From assembly GCA_015143295.1 (NCBI GenBank), contig CM026566.1, forward strand, positions 3,831,072 to 3,895,071: a stretch of DNA of 64,000 bases, read 5' to 3'. This document shows, one piece after another, positions 24,195-34,560 of this stretch. Position 1 is the first letter of the stretch. The number at the start of each line of letters is the position of its first letter. The DNA comes from Tetracentron sinense. Its lineage: Eukaryota > Streptophyta > Magnoliopsida > Trochodendrales > Trochodendraceae. The position numbers were made by a program, and so were the translations under genes. The notes under the pieces are model-generated. The model was given only the letters and a program-made list of their open reading frames with translations, did not search any database and was not told where the DNA came from.

Positions 24195-27100
24195 ATGAGT
24201 GAGCATCAGCCTAGTGGGTCGCAGCCTAGTGGGTCTCGACAGAGTGGGACTCCACCAAGTGGTGAGTTTATTATATTAATTTGTTTCTGCTCTTGTTATC
24301 AATGGTTAACTAATAATATGTTATTTGTTTAGATGAGCATCGAAAAGTAAAATTTAATGACAAAGGGCAGCCGATTGGGGAAGGTTCGGCACAATTTTCG
24401 ACGTATGTAGGGCAGATCACGAGGACACATTGTCCACCTACATACCCTAGTTGGCTTGTTGTGCCAGATGCTATTAAGGAACTTATTTGGGGCATTATCT
24501 TGGTTAGTGCACATAGTTTTAATTAGAATTTACCTTTTTTTATACTAATAAATTTGATTTATTTTCTAATGTTTATCACAGTCTGAGTATGATGTTCCTG
24601 TAATATATAAAGCTTCAATAATGTTAAAAGCCAACATAGCCTGGAAGGGATGGAAAAGCCAACTCCGCTTACATTACGACATATTTCAAACAGATGCCGA
24701 ACGAAAAAGAAATCCGCCTCCCAAAGTGAAGAGAGAAGATTGGGAGAGCTTTGTTGATATATGTTCAACTGTAGATGACCAGGCTCGCCGGAAGAAGGGC
24801 AAGGCTGCTAGGAAAAAGATGAAGAGCCCGCACACTTCTGGTAGACGAGGAGCAGCTAGGACTGCCGAGGAGTTGGTAATATATATCCCAATTTATGAAT
24901 TTCGTATAATTCATTGAAATGTTAATGTTTGCTTATTTTCTTTTACAGAAAAAGGGGAGTTCTAGTGGTACAATAACAAGGACAGAAGTATATTTGGCCA
25001 CCCACACCAAGAAGGATGGGACTTGCCCTTTTCCTACCTCAAGCCAACAGATAGTGAGAATTAACTGATTTAATTATTCTTTTTCAGTCACTAAGTAATT
25101 TAAGTTTTCCTTGCTAATTTGTATTTGAATATTATTTATTTTGTAGGATGAAATCAAAAGAATTAATAACATGTATCCATCATTAGGACATGCAGATTTA
25201 GATAATGACCCTGTTGCATTGGTATGTGATGTCTTCCTCCCCTCTTGTATTTTGTTCTTTCTAGTGAAATTCCTCATTTAATATAAATTTTTGTTACTCA
25301 ATCAGGTTTGTGGTCGTGATGGAAGGGGCTGTGTACAGGGTATGGGTCGAGGTGTCTCAAAGACCACTATTCGTGTGTCAACTCCTTACATAGAGACTGC
25401 TAAATGGGAGAAGAAAGCACGTGAAAGCCTAGAGTCGAAAGTTGACACCCTTAGCAAGCAGCTCGAAGAAGAGTCTATGGCTCGGAGAAGTTTTGAGGAA
25501 AAAATGATGGCTTCGTCAGGCCAATTTTCTACTCATGGGGCACATATGCAGGATTCTTCAGAGTTTTGTACTACTCAGGTCTTAAACTATTTATAACTTC
25601 AAACTTAAGTGCACATTAGATTTATTACTTCCTAGATAATATAATTTGGATAGTAAAGGTACATTCTTGTTAGTCGATATGGCCTGTCTTCGCCCCCCCC
25701 CCCCCCCCCTCTTCCTCCATGTTTGTGTGTGTATGTGTGGACTTAGATCGATTTGTTTCATTGCCTTGTATAGCAGCATGTTCCGTTATTTGTTATAAAT
25801 CAACTCTGTTATACTGTTAGATCTATGATCAGTATGATGAAAATAGTAGGAGGATGTTGTAGGTCATAACTGAATGTGTTTATATTCTTTTGTTTCGTGA
25901 TTTGTATTCTGATTGACTCAAAAGGGTATCCACCTTTTTAGGAATTTGATTGAATCTAGTGTAACCACCTATTTTCCATCCATCTCAATTGACAAAACCT
26001 CACCTTCTCAAACAGATGATCATGTGCTTGGGATTGTTGTGATTTATTATTTCCAAATGATCAGGACAAAAACATGTCTCAGATCAAGAACAATTTTCTT
26101 GGAAAAATCAATCTAGAGATCAAATGTCTACAATCATCCATTCAAGTTTGTTTTTAAATTTTGACCAAGGAAATTCTAGGTGGGAAATATCAAATAATTG
26201 ATCCTGGCATGTATTCACCATCCACCCATCCATCCATCCATCATTGACATATAGCATACCTGAATTCTAATATTGTCAAGAATATCCCACTTTACTCACT
26301 ATCAATCTTCAGTCGTTGGATACAGGGTTTAGAAATAGAGGTCCTATATAATTCATGTAAAATTCCAATTTTTAATGATGCTTCAAGTTTAAGATTGAAG
26401 ACATATCAAGCATTAACCAATATTATGTGGCTTTCTTGCCTCCCATCAATCTTTATTTGAACTCTTTTTCTTCCGGGGATCATAATTGGGAAACTCCAGT
26501 TATTCTTAAGAAGCATATGTGTTGATCCTACAAGCAAGATTTATTAGTTATCTCCTGCAGGTTTTGTACTTTGTTTATAGCATTTAGTTGGGCGAAAGGT
26601 AATGAAGGTATTCCACAGAGACTTGATAATTACGTTAATCATAGCTAGAGGTTGGATTTTCATGAGTTTGTTATAATTTTAGGGTCACTAATGATGTGCC
26701 GATTTCCCTAGCCAAAAGTGGTGAACAATAATGAAATTGAAGCCTACATAGAAACGAAGTGAGAAATAAAACCAAGAAGAAGAAACAAGTCAAGAATCTT
26801 CAGAAAATAAGGGTTCTTAAAAACTACAGAAATCAATAAATAGTCCTTAATTACAAGATGAGTATATATTCTCAAACTCCATAAAATCAATTGGTATACA
26901 GAATTTGTTCTGCAAACGAATTGATTCAAGTCAAAACACAATCTCTGATTGCCATCTTTTCACGGATCATGTTCTCTACACCACTCTACTATTATAATCA
27001 AACATAGGCAACTTGAATCAGAATAACGGATATCAAAACTGTAAACAACAAAAACTTTGTTTGAGACACCACGCATCTTGCTCCAATGGTGGGCTGTGGC

Positions 27101-29679
27101 TTCTCTCAATAGAGAGGTCTTGGGATCCATTCTCCTCGGGGAATGAGTAGCAAGAGCTCAAATCCCCAATGCTAACCACTAACCATTCCTCTTGATACTA
27201 GCCATAGATAAGTGATATCTCAGCAAAAAAGAAAAAAAAATCTATGTTTAGGGGTTGGTTTAACAAAATATTAGGAGGGATTGCGTAGTTTTATTAATTT
27301 TTTTATATTTTCATCTCTTTTATTTGTAAATTGCACGGGTATTTATAAAACCATCACAATTTATGAATCTCTAGATATATTTGGTGATGGACAAGGTTTA
27401 GGTGCATAGGTGTTTATAAATAATGGGTGATATACTGTTCTTTTCTCTTCTGATCTACTACTATAATGAGAATTGGAGGGTTGAGGCGTTGATTGAATTT
27501 TTATTTTTTAAATCTCTGGTAGTAGAGATAAATAAGTGCCACCTAACCCCTAACAAATCTCAACCGTTAATTTTAAGAGATTGTGATAAGAGATAATTGT
27601 CAAAAAACTGTTTCCTAAATTCCCTCAAATCTCTACCAATAACCACCTCTCTCTCTCTCCACTCCACTTTTCTCTCTCTCCTCCCACTCCACTCCTAATC
27701 CACGTCTCTCTCTGTCTTATCTATCTCTCGCTCACTCTCGGGTGGTCTCTCTCCCCTCTTAAACATCTCTCCCAAAAAAAAAAATTAGACTCAAACAAGT
27801 GATTACTGTGAGCTTTTTTTTTCTTTCAAATTTTTTAATCAACTAATCTCTTGCAATTGGAATAAAAAATTATTTTATCTCTACCAAATCTCTCACAATG
27901 TTCACACGGGAATTAATGGAAAGATTCTACCATTCAGAAAATTACTCTGCATGCATCACCATTCCGGGTAAGTTCACTTTATCATTCTCCACCACGTTTT
28001 GTTTATATTCTTCTATTTTTTTTAATGGATCTACTTCAGTTTCTACACTTTTGCTATGATTAGAGAAATTTCCCTCGCATATTCATATTCTCTATATCAT
28101 GTCTCTCATGAGAATCACAAATAACTTCCATTTTAATCTCCATCAAGAACATTTGTTCCCTTTTAAAAAACTGCTAAATTCTTACTTTATTGACTTTTTT
28201 TTTTTTTTGGTGTAGTTAGTTTATTGACTTTTTAATGCTAAGGGTTTGTGATTGTCTTCGAACTTTTTTTTTTTTTGGTAAACTCAATCATACCACAAGG
28301 CAATGACTGAAAGCAAATACAAGGAAATACTCACACCACCCAAACACTCACACACACACACATCACATGCAGACTCAAACACACACCACACACATGCAGC
28401 CCATGTAAGCTTCACCCTAAAGCTCCTCAAAACGGGTACCAACCGTTTGAGACGCTAAGGAACTTATATGGGACAACATGCTCGGGTAGTTACCCGATGT
28501 GGGACTAAACACTCACCCTAAGGCTTTGGTTTTGTTGGTAAACTCAATCATACCACAAGGCAATGACTGAAGGCAAATACAAGGAAATACTCACACCACC
28601 CAAACACTCACACTCACACACATCACATGCAAACTTAGACAGTTCAAGTTTGCATATGTTAGTTGGGTTTCTAGGGAGAAAGTATTTGTTTGGGTATTTT
28701 CCTATGTATATGTATCATTCATTGATTGTCATCCTCTTCCCATTTGTTATTGTGGTTGAGTTTCTATCCACCTGAATTCACTTCTAGGGAGTGAGTGTAT
28801 TTTTAATATATTATTTTAAATTTATTTTTATGTCATTCTAATTGTTTTTAATTTCATGTCAATTTTTCTCCCGTGCATCACACGGGGTGTTTACTAGTTA
28901 TACATGAAAGAAATATCTATTATCGCCATAGTTTCATTCTCCTATTTTTTTATGCTATTGTCACTCTTTTATTTAGAACTCTTTAATTTTTCTTATTATT
29001 ATTTTTGAATACTAAAATCAGTTTGCTAACTAATTAAATTTTTATTTTGCACTAGAATTCATTTTTGTTCTAGGAGAGTTCATATAAAAATTATTTGTCA
29101 TTCGTTTTAATATTTTACAATTAATAGGACTGAACACTCATGTGCATCGCACGTGCATTCTGCTAGTTTTATATGTATTCAAATCATTCTTTTAATTTCA
29201 TCCTGTCATTGGGTATGTGTTAAATCATTCTTTTAATTTCATCCTGTATTGGGTTTATTTTTTGTAATCATTAGAATTGCTCACTTACGTGCATTCCACT
29301 AGTTAGGGAATAATATTAATTAAAAAAAATTGAATTAGAGCATGTAATGGATTATATTGACTACTCTTAGATTGATTTTATTTTATTTTATTGCTAAATG
29401 AACTATTCTTAATGTTTGTAGGTAAGGCGACATTCTCCAACTCTCCCCGAGTCACTCTCAACATCTACACATTGCTTATTAAAGAATTTCAGGGGAAACA
29501 TTGTTGCACTTGGACGGATCAATAGAGATGCAGCACCACAGCCTGAACTATATAGCATCATAGTAGATGACATTTATGACCCAAATATAGATTTGTCTAA
29601 AAAAGAGGGAACACTTAAAGATCTTACACTTGGAGATATTATTACTTGGCCCAAATATTTTGTAAATTTCATTAATTGA
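24195..29679 (+). CDS. Ptta/En-Spm plant transposase accessory protein, seven exons, intact
   Basis: Exons are 24195-24261, 24333-24502, 24582-24875, 24949-25053, 25147-25221, 25306-25578 and 29422-29679. All have GT-AG borders and joins in phase, giving 414 codons including TGA. Key blocks are KVKFNDKGQPIGEGSAQFST and WLVVPDAIKELIW in exon 2, the basic NIAWKGWKSQL/DWESFV region in exon 3, YPSLGHADLDNDP then GRGCVQGMGRGVSK in exons 5-6, a coiled coil late in exon 6, and a C-terminal FRGNIVALGRI ... LGDIITWPKYF module in exon 7. These match the plant transposase Ptta/En/Spm family. The start MSEHQPSGSQPSG follows tnp2 by about 280 bases. The last intron is 3.8 kb and contains a Helitron; without that splice, translation stops at 25594. 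This model is by eye and would need transcripts. Confidence 0.75.
25579..27453. other. First part of the long last Ptta intron
   Basis: AT-rich sequence with a C tract at 25694-25710. No coding signal was recognised. At 27062-27215 the minus strand shows weak tRNA-like A and B box resemblance (TAGTGGTTAGCATTGG, then GGATCCCAAGACC), which could be an old SINE; this is not strong enough to call. Confidence 0.45.
27898..27967 (+). pseudogene. First-exon-like segment carried by the Helitron
   Basis: ATG at 27898 starts MFTRELMERFYHSENYSACI and the frame runs into CCGG|GTAAGT, a consensus intron donor at 27968. Upstream lies a long CT-rich tract (27640-27760) like a plant promoter or 5' leader. 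This looks like the promoter, leader and first coding exon of a host gene taken up by the Helitron. I do not recognise the protein, and no second exon was found within the element. Confidence 0.45.
28279..28640 (+). repeat. ~100-bp direct repeats at 28279-28378 and 28533-28630
   Basis: The two copies share GGTAAACTCAATCATACCAC, then AAGGCAATGACTGAA and CAAATACAAGGAAATACTCA with a CA-rich tail. They are separated by about 155 bp containing GTAGTTACCCGATGTGGGAC, a word common near plant LTR edges. The arrangement could be a small terminal-repeat element (TRIM-like) inside the Helitron, but no clear TG..CA ends were found. Confidence 0.65.
28898..29421 (+). other. Stacked Helitron-like 3' ends and AT-rich intron sequence
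   Basis: Two further Helitron-like termini follow the first: GTGCATCGCACGTGCATTCT then GCTAG|T (CTAG 29163-29166), and a degenerate ACGTGCATTCCACTAG|T (CTAG 29299-29302). A 35-bp duplication (AAATCATTCTTTTAATTTCA at 29177 and 29222) lies between them. The intron acceptor TTTGTAG for the last Ptta exon is at 29421. Confidence 0.6.
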
Positions 29680-29957
29680 CTTTTGTTGAGATGCAAAATT
29701 TTATTTGATTTTTGTTGAAATGCACAATGTATTGACATGTTAATTGACTAAGTACTTATGATTTTGTGGTTAAATTATATGTGGCTTAATATTTTGATTG
29801 ATAGAGAAGAAGTTAGTTTTCAAATGTATTCTATTGTGTATAGAAGAAAGTTGGGATGTGATGACTTGGATTAAATATTTTAGAAGTGAATTTGCAGGTA
29901 AAAGGTAATGACAGATATATTTGAGTAAATAAGACATTATTTTTTCCCTAATTTTCT
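29680..29957. other. CACTA 3' untranslated region
   Basis: T/A-rich sequence between the Ptta stop codon and the 3' subterminal repeats. It presumably holds the polyadenylation region. Nothing else was seen. Confidence 0.5.
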
Positions 29958-30233
29958 TGAAAAACGACGGCCATCGACTGTCATTTAGATACGTATGTAA
30001 GTACTAAAAAAAAATGACGGAAAGAACGACTGCTATACACTGTCGTTGATGGAAAAAAAAAAACGACTGTCAATGATTGTCGTATATCCCGATATATAAT
30101 CGACGCTCACGGGCTGTCGTTTTTGATAAATGACGCCAATTTTCTCGACAGCCCACTCGACAGCCAGAAGCTGTCGTATTTGATCAAAAACGACAGTTTT
30201 GGGCAGTCGTTTTTTGCGACTTTTCACGTAGTG
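29958..30233 (+). repeat. CACTA 3' subterminal repeats and terminal inverted repeat
   Basis: Multiple inverted and direct copies of ACGAC(A/T)GTC, ACTGTCGT and TGTCGTTTTT occur between 29965 and 30215, for example GACTGTCAATGATTGTCG at 30065 and CGACAGCCAGAAGCTGTCG at 30157. The terminus is TTTTCACGTAGTG (30221-30233). The density is higher than at the 5' end. Confidence 0.85.
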
Positions 30234-30236
30234 GAA
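30234..30236 (+). repeat. Target-site duplication GAA, right copy (CACTA)
   Basis: GAA follows the TAGTG end of the CACTA and matches 11546-11548. Confidence 0.93.
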
Positions 30237-30910
30237 CCTATCCAATCTCAGGGTGGTCCGCCCGATTTCCAAAGGAATTACCAAAGGCAAGGTATTCCCC
30301 AGTCTCCTCAGAACAATCATTCCATAGTGCCCCAACCAGCTTACTTAGTACCTCAACATTCTAACAACTGTAGAAGTCTAGTGTCGGATCCCATGACCAA
30401 CTACTTTCCTGCAGTACCTCAGTAGACATCCAACCTGGAGAATATGATGACTGACATGATGAAGCTACAACAACAATTCATGCAACAACAGTTTCAGACA
30501 AATTCAACCCAGGAAATGATAAATCAAACAACTGCCCAAGCCATTGCAAAGATAGAAGTCCAAATCAGTTAGTTGGCCCAATCAGTAGGAGGTAGAGAGA
30601 AGGGACAATTTCCTAGTCAAACAGTTCCTAACCCTAGGACCCATCCTATTCTTCCAAATCCTCCTAGAGGTCAATATGAGATAGGAAACAACTCAGCACC
30701 AACCCATGATGAGGTTCAGGCTATCCATACCCTGCGGTCTGGCGAACAGGTAGACAATAAGGTTGAAATGTCTGAACAACCTGAAGAGAAAGAAGGTCCA
30801 AAAGAGAATGAGACAGCCCCAATTTCCATAGAGAAAGGGAAAGAAAAAAAGAACAAAGATCAATCCATCAACTTGTACATCCCAAAAGCCCCATATCCGC
30901 AGCGTCTGTA
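30237..30910 (+). pseudogene. Athila gag, C-terminal part
   Basis: The gag frame resumes after the CACTA with PIQSQGGPPDFQRNYQRQG, a Pro/Gln/Asn-rich region (residues such as MMKLQQQFMQQQFQ), and the AIHTLRSGEQVDN block found just before the protease in Athila polyproteins. In-frame TAGs occur at 30423, 30570 and 30909. A Lys/Glu-rich segment follows. No zinc knuckle is seen, as is usual in Athila. Confidence 0.8.
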
Positions 30911-31556
30911 GGATAATCGAAAGAATTCACACTTTGAAGGAATCCTAGAATTATTTAAGAATGTTCAAATCAATATTCCCCTTCTAGATGCCATTAAATA
31001 GATTCCTTTATATTCTAAGTTCTTAAAAGACCTAACCACTGTCAAAAGAAAGACATCAATTCCTAGAGAAGCTGTTCTTGCAGCTCAATCTTCAGGGCTT
31101 ATCCAGCACACCTTAATGCCCAAATACAAGGACCCTGGATGCCTAACAATCTCCATCAGGATTGGAGATACTGTGATTGACAAGTTTCTTTTAGACTTGG
31201 GGGCTAGTGTGAACCTTCTACCTTATTCTGTATACAAACAGCTAGGTTTGGGGCAGCTCAAACCTACAGACATCACCTTGAGTCTTGCAGATAGGTCAGT
31301 AAAGGTTGCAAAGGGAATAGTTGAGGATGTGATCATCAAAGTCAATGAGTTCTATTTTCCTGCGGACTTCGTAGTCTTGGACACCAAACCAGTCATGAAC
31401 CCTAGTCATCACATTCCTGTGATACATGGTCACCCATTCCTCGCTACATCCGATGCAGTCATCAAATGTAGGAATGGAGTCATGACTTTGGCTTTCGGTA
31501 ATATGAAGCTGATTGAACGTATTCCACAATGGCTTCCAGAGCAACGAAATGGATGA
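30911..31556 (+). pseudogene. Athila aspartic protease domain
   Basis: After a degenerate lead-in, an open segment from 31116 reads YKDPGCLTISIRIGD, then FLLDLGASVNLLPYSVYKQL, where DLGAS is the Athila form of the retroviral D(T/S)G active site, then ADRSVKVAKGIVEDVIIKV and PVIHGHPFLATSDAVI. The protease would release mature gag and pol proteins. Stops upstream and a frame change after 31540 break the polyprotein. Confidence 0.82.
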
Positions 31557-32230
31557 TGAGGAAGAGGTGAACATGATAGATGTTCTCGTAGGCCAAACCA
31601 TTCAACAATCTTGTTATCAGGATCCTTTAGAGCAATGTCTAGCCCAGTTCAACATTGACATTGACATTGATGACTCTATCCAGGAAGTCAATGTCATGTT
31701 GGACTCAGCTCCACAAATGGACATCAACAGGTGGAGAGAAAAGATAGAACAATTACCAGTGACCACCTTAGTGCCTGTGCCCTCTATCATCGAACCTCCC
31801 AAGTTAGAACTCAAGCCATTGCCTGAATCTCTGAAATATGTCTTCCTAGGTAGTACAGAAAGCCTCCCCGTTATCATTGCTTCAGATCTAGAGAAAGATC
31901 AAGAGCAAAAGGTTCTTGAAGTTCTATTCCCACTCGAAAGCTATTGGATGGTCAATCGCAGACATAAAAGGAATTAGCCCATCTGTGGTCATGCATCAAA
32001 TTCATGTAGAAGAAGATGTTAAACCATCTAGAGAACCTCAGAGACGGTTGAATCCTGTCCTCAAGGAAGTAGTAAGAGGAGAAGTACTTAAACTCCTAGA
32101 CGCAGGTATTATATACCCTATATCTGACAGTAAATGGGTAAGTCTAATCCAAGTTGTACCAAAAAAATCTGGAGTCACTGTTGCGACCAACAAAGACAAT
32201 GAACTAGTCCCAACTCGCCTCCAAACTGGC
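31557..32230 (+). pseudogene. Athila protease-RT linker and RT N-terminus
   Basis: Three frames contribute in turn. A Glu/Asp-rich linker (31513-31977) ends with the LPESLKYVFLGSTESLPVII block that precedes RT in Athila. The RT N-terminus then starts in another frame (IKGISPSVVMHQIHVEEDVK, QRRLNPVLKEVVRGEVLKLL, WVSLIQVVPKKSGVTV). At least two frameshifts separate protease from RT. Confidence 0.75.
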
Positions 32231-33556
32231 TGACGAGTTTGGATTGACTATCGAAGGTTAAATGCAATGACTAGGAAGGACCATTTTCCCCTACCATTTA
32301 TTGATCAAATTTTAGAGCGTTTAGTGGGTCACGCTTACTACTGCTTCCTCGATGATTAATCTGGATATAACCAAATTTCAATAGCTCCTGAGGACCAAGA
32401 GAAAACAACATTCACCTGTCCCTTTGGCACATTTGCCTAAAGGCGTATGCCTTTTGGTTTGTATAATGCACCCGCCACTTTCCAACGATGTATGTTGATT
32501 ATCTTCTTAGACATGGTGGAGAGATTCCTGGAGGTTTTTATGGACGATTTCTTTGTCTTTGGATCATCATTTGATGAATGTCTTAACCATCTGACACTTG
32601 TTTTGCAAAGATATGAAAAAAAGAACCTAGTTCTTAACTGGGAAAAGTGTCATTTTATGGTTAAGTCAGGGATTGTGTTTGGTCATGTAGTGTCAAAAGA
32701 TGGCATAGCAGTGGACAAGGCCAAGGTAGATGTCATTTCCAACCTGCCACCTCCTAAATCTGTTAGAGAGGTGAGATCATTCTTAGGCCATGCCGGCTTC
32801 TACCGTCAGTCCATTAAGGATTTTAGTAAGATCACAAGACCTCTGTGTGATTTACTAACAAAAGATGCTCCATTCAATTTCACCCATTCATGTCTAGATG
32901 CATTCGAGAGACTGAAAAAGGAGTTAACCTCGGCACCAATTATTCAACCTCCAAACTGGAGTGTTCCATTTGTGGTTATGTGCGATGCCTCTAATTATGT
33001 CATAGAAGTTGTCTTAGGGCAAAGAGTTAACAAGATGCCACATGTCATCTACTATGCAAGTAAGACTCTAAACAACGCTCAACTCAACTATTCTACCACG
33101 AAAAAGGAGTTGCTAGCTATCGTTTATGTCTTAGACAAATTTAGGTCCTATCTTATTGGCTCAAAGGTTGTCGTATACACTGATCACGCAGCTCTTAAGT
33201 ACCTTCTCACCAAGAAAGATACTAAGGCCAGGCTAATTAGGTGGATTCTCCTGTTACAAGAGTTTGACCTAGAAATCAAGGATAAGAAGGGTGCGGAAAA
33301 TGTAGTAGCAGATCATGTCTCTAGACTCATTGTTGAACCCTCTTGTGATGCCTCACCTGTTTTAGAGACATTCCCCGATGAACAACTTAGGGCTGTCTCT
33401 ATTATCAAAACTCCATGGTATGCAGACATTGTCAATTACCTAGTCACTGGCCAAACACCAAGTTCCTGGTCTAAGCAAGAGAGATTCCGTTTTCTAGCTA
33501 GGGCCAAATGGTATTTTTGGGATGAGCCTTACTTATTCAAATACTGCCCAGACTAG
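32231..33556 (+). pseudogene. Athila reverse transcriptase and RNase H
   Basis: RT motifs run in order: HFPLPFIDQILERL, CFLDD-stop-SGYNQISIAP, TFTCPFGTFA-stop-RRMPFGL, then [16 protein letters not shown] (catalytic YxDD-type motif). The connection reads [18 protein letters not shown] and [17 protein letters not shown]. RNase H follows with [32 protein letters not shown] and [11 protein letters not shown]. The two stops (TAA at 32357 and 32438) lie where the family has a Tyr codon, so single-base changes explain them. From 32447 to the TAG at 33554 the frame is clean. Normally this enzyme copies the element RNA into DNA in cytoplasmic particles. Confidence 0.88.
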
Positions 33557-34560
33557 ATCATTAGGCGATGTGTCCCTGAGTGCGATCAACAAAAAATTCT
33601 CGAGTTCTGTCACAATCATGCTTGTGGAGGACACTTTGGGGGAAAGAAGACTGTTGCAAAAATCTTGCAGTGTGTCTTCTACTATCCTACTTTATTTCGT
33701 GATACTCATGGATATTGTAAGGCATGTGATCGTTGCCCACGATTAGGGAAAATCACAAAGAGGAATGAAATGCCCCAAAATCCCATCTTGATCATCGAGA
33801 TATTTGATGTATGGGGCATTGACTTTATGGGCCCATTCCCTATGTCTCCAAATGGGTTGAAGCTCAAGCATGTCAGACAAATGACCATAAGGTGGTTGTT
33901 CAAATCCTCAAAGATACTACTCCTCGAACCATCATTAGTGATGGGGGTAAGCATTTCTGTAATCCGGTTTTCGAGGCCTTAATGAAGAAGTATATCGTTC
34001 GTCATAAGGTTGCTACCCCTTATCACCCACAAACTAGTGGGTAGGTCGAAGTTTCCAATAGGGAGATCAAAATCATTCTAGAGAAGACAGTTAACCCCAC
34101 TAGGAAGGATTGGTCGTTGCGACTGAGTGACGCATTATGGGCTTATAGAATGGCCTACAAGACTCCAATTGGGATGTCCCCATACAGATTAATCTTTGGG
34201 AAAGCTTGTCACCTACCAGTCGAACTAGAACATAAAGCGTATTGGGCTATCAAAAGCTTGAATTTCGATCTTGACAAGGCAGGAGAAGTTACGAAACTCC
34301 AACTTGATGAGTTAGAGGAGCATAGGCATGACGCCTATGATTGCACTAAAAAGTATAAGGACAGAATGAAAGTCATGCATGATAAACATATCCTTAGGAA
34401 AGAATTTTTCCCAGGTCAGAAAGTCCTCTTATACAATTCTAGGCTCCACCTATTCCTAGGCAAGCTAAAATCACGGTGGACTGGTCCATACATAGTCCAA
34501 ATAGTTCATCCTCATGGTGCCATAGAGCTTCAAAATTCAAAGGATGGCCATACTTTTTAA
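33557..34560 (+). pseudogene. Athila integrase, internally deleted
   Basis: The zinc-binding HHCC part reads EFCHNHACGGHFGGKKTVAK and YCKACDRC. The core follows with VWGIDFMGPFP, where D is the first catalytic Asp. The expected segment between GPFP and YVSKWVEA is missing and the frame shifts there (about 33838). It resumes as YVSKWVEAQACQTNDHKVVV, then a second short deletion before TPRTIISDGG (second Asp). From 34117 the frame is open: [40 protein letters not shown] and a C-terminal [22 protein letters not shown] module. The enzyme cannot be functional. Confidence 0.85.

Larger units (their letters stand above)
27454..28897 (+). mobile_element. Helitron, 1,444 bp, non-autonomous
   Basis: The 5' end TCTACTACTATAATGAG follows an A (27453) and the 3' end CTAG (28894-28897) precedes a T, as expected for insertion between A and T without duplication. 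A hairpin CCCGTGCATCACACGGG (28870-28886) lies 7 bases before CTAG, the standard Helitron terminator. No RepHel coding sequence is present. It sits inside the last intron of the Ptta gene in the same orientation. Confidence 0.75.
11549..30233 (+). mobile_element. CACTA (En/Spm) transposon, 18,685 bp
   Basis: The termini are perfect 13-bp inverted repeats, CACTACGTGAAAA and TTTTCACGTAGTG, flanked by GAA duplications. Subterminal zones at both ends carry repeated ACGACAGT/ACTGTCGT words. Inside are a spliced tnp2 transposase gene and a spliced Ptta/En-Spm gene, both on the plus strand. The element is long because it carries about 8.7 kb of sequence before tnp2, including host-gene fragments, and a Helitron plus other repeats in the last Ptta intron. 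The termini and second gene look competent, but tnp2 has two nonsense codons, so movement would need transposase from elsewhere. Confidence 0.95.

Noticed and set aside
27062..27215. Possible SINE on the minus strand
   Set aside because: The A- and B-box resemblance is weak and there is no A-rich tail or target duplication.
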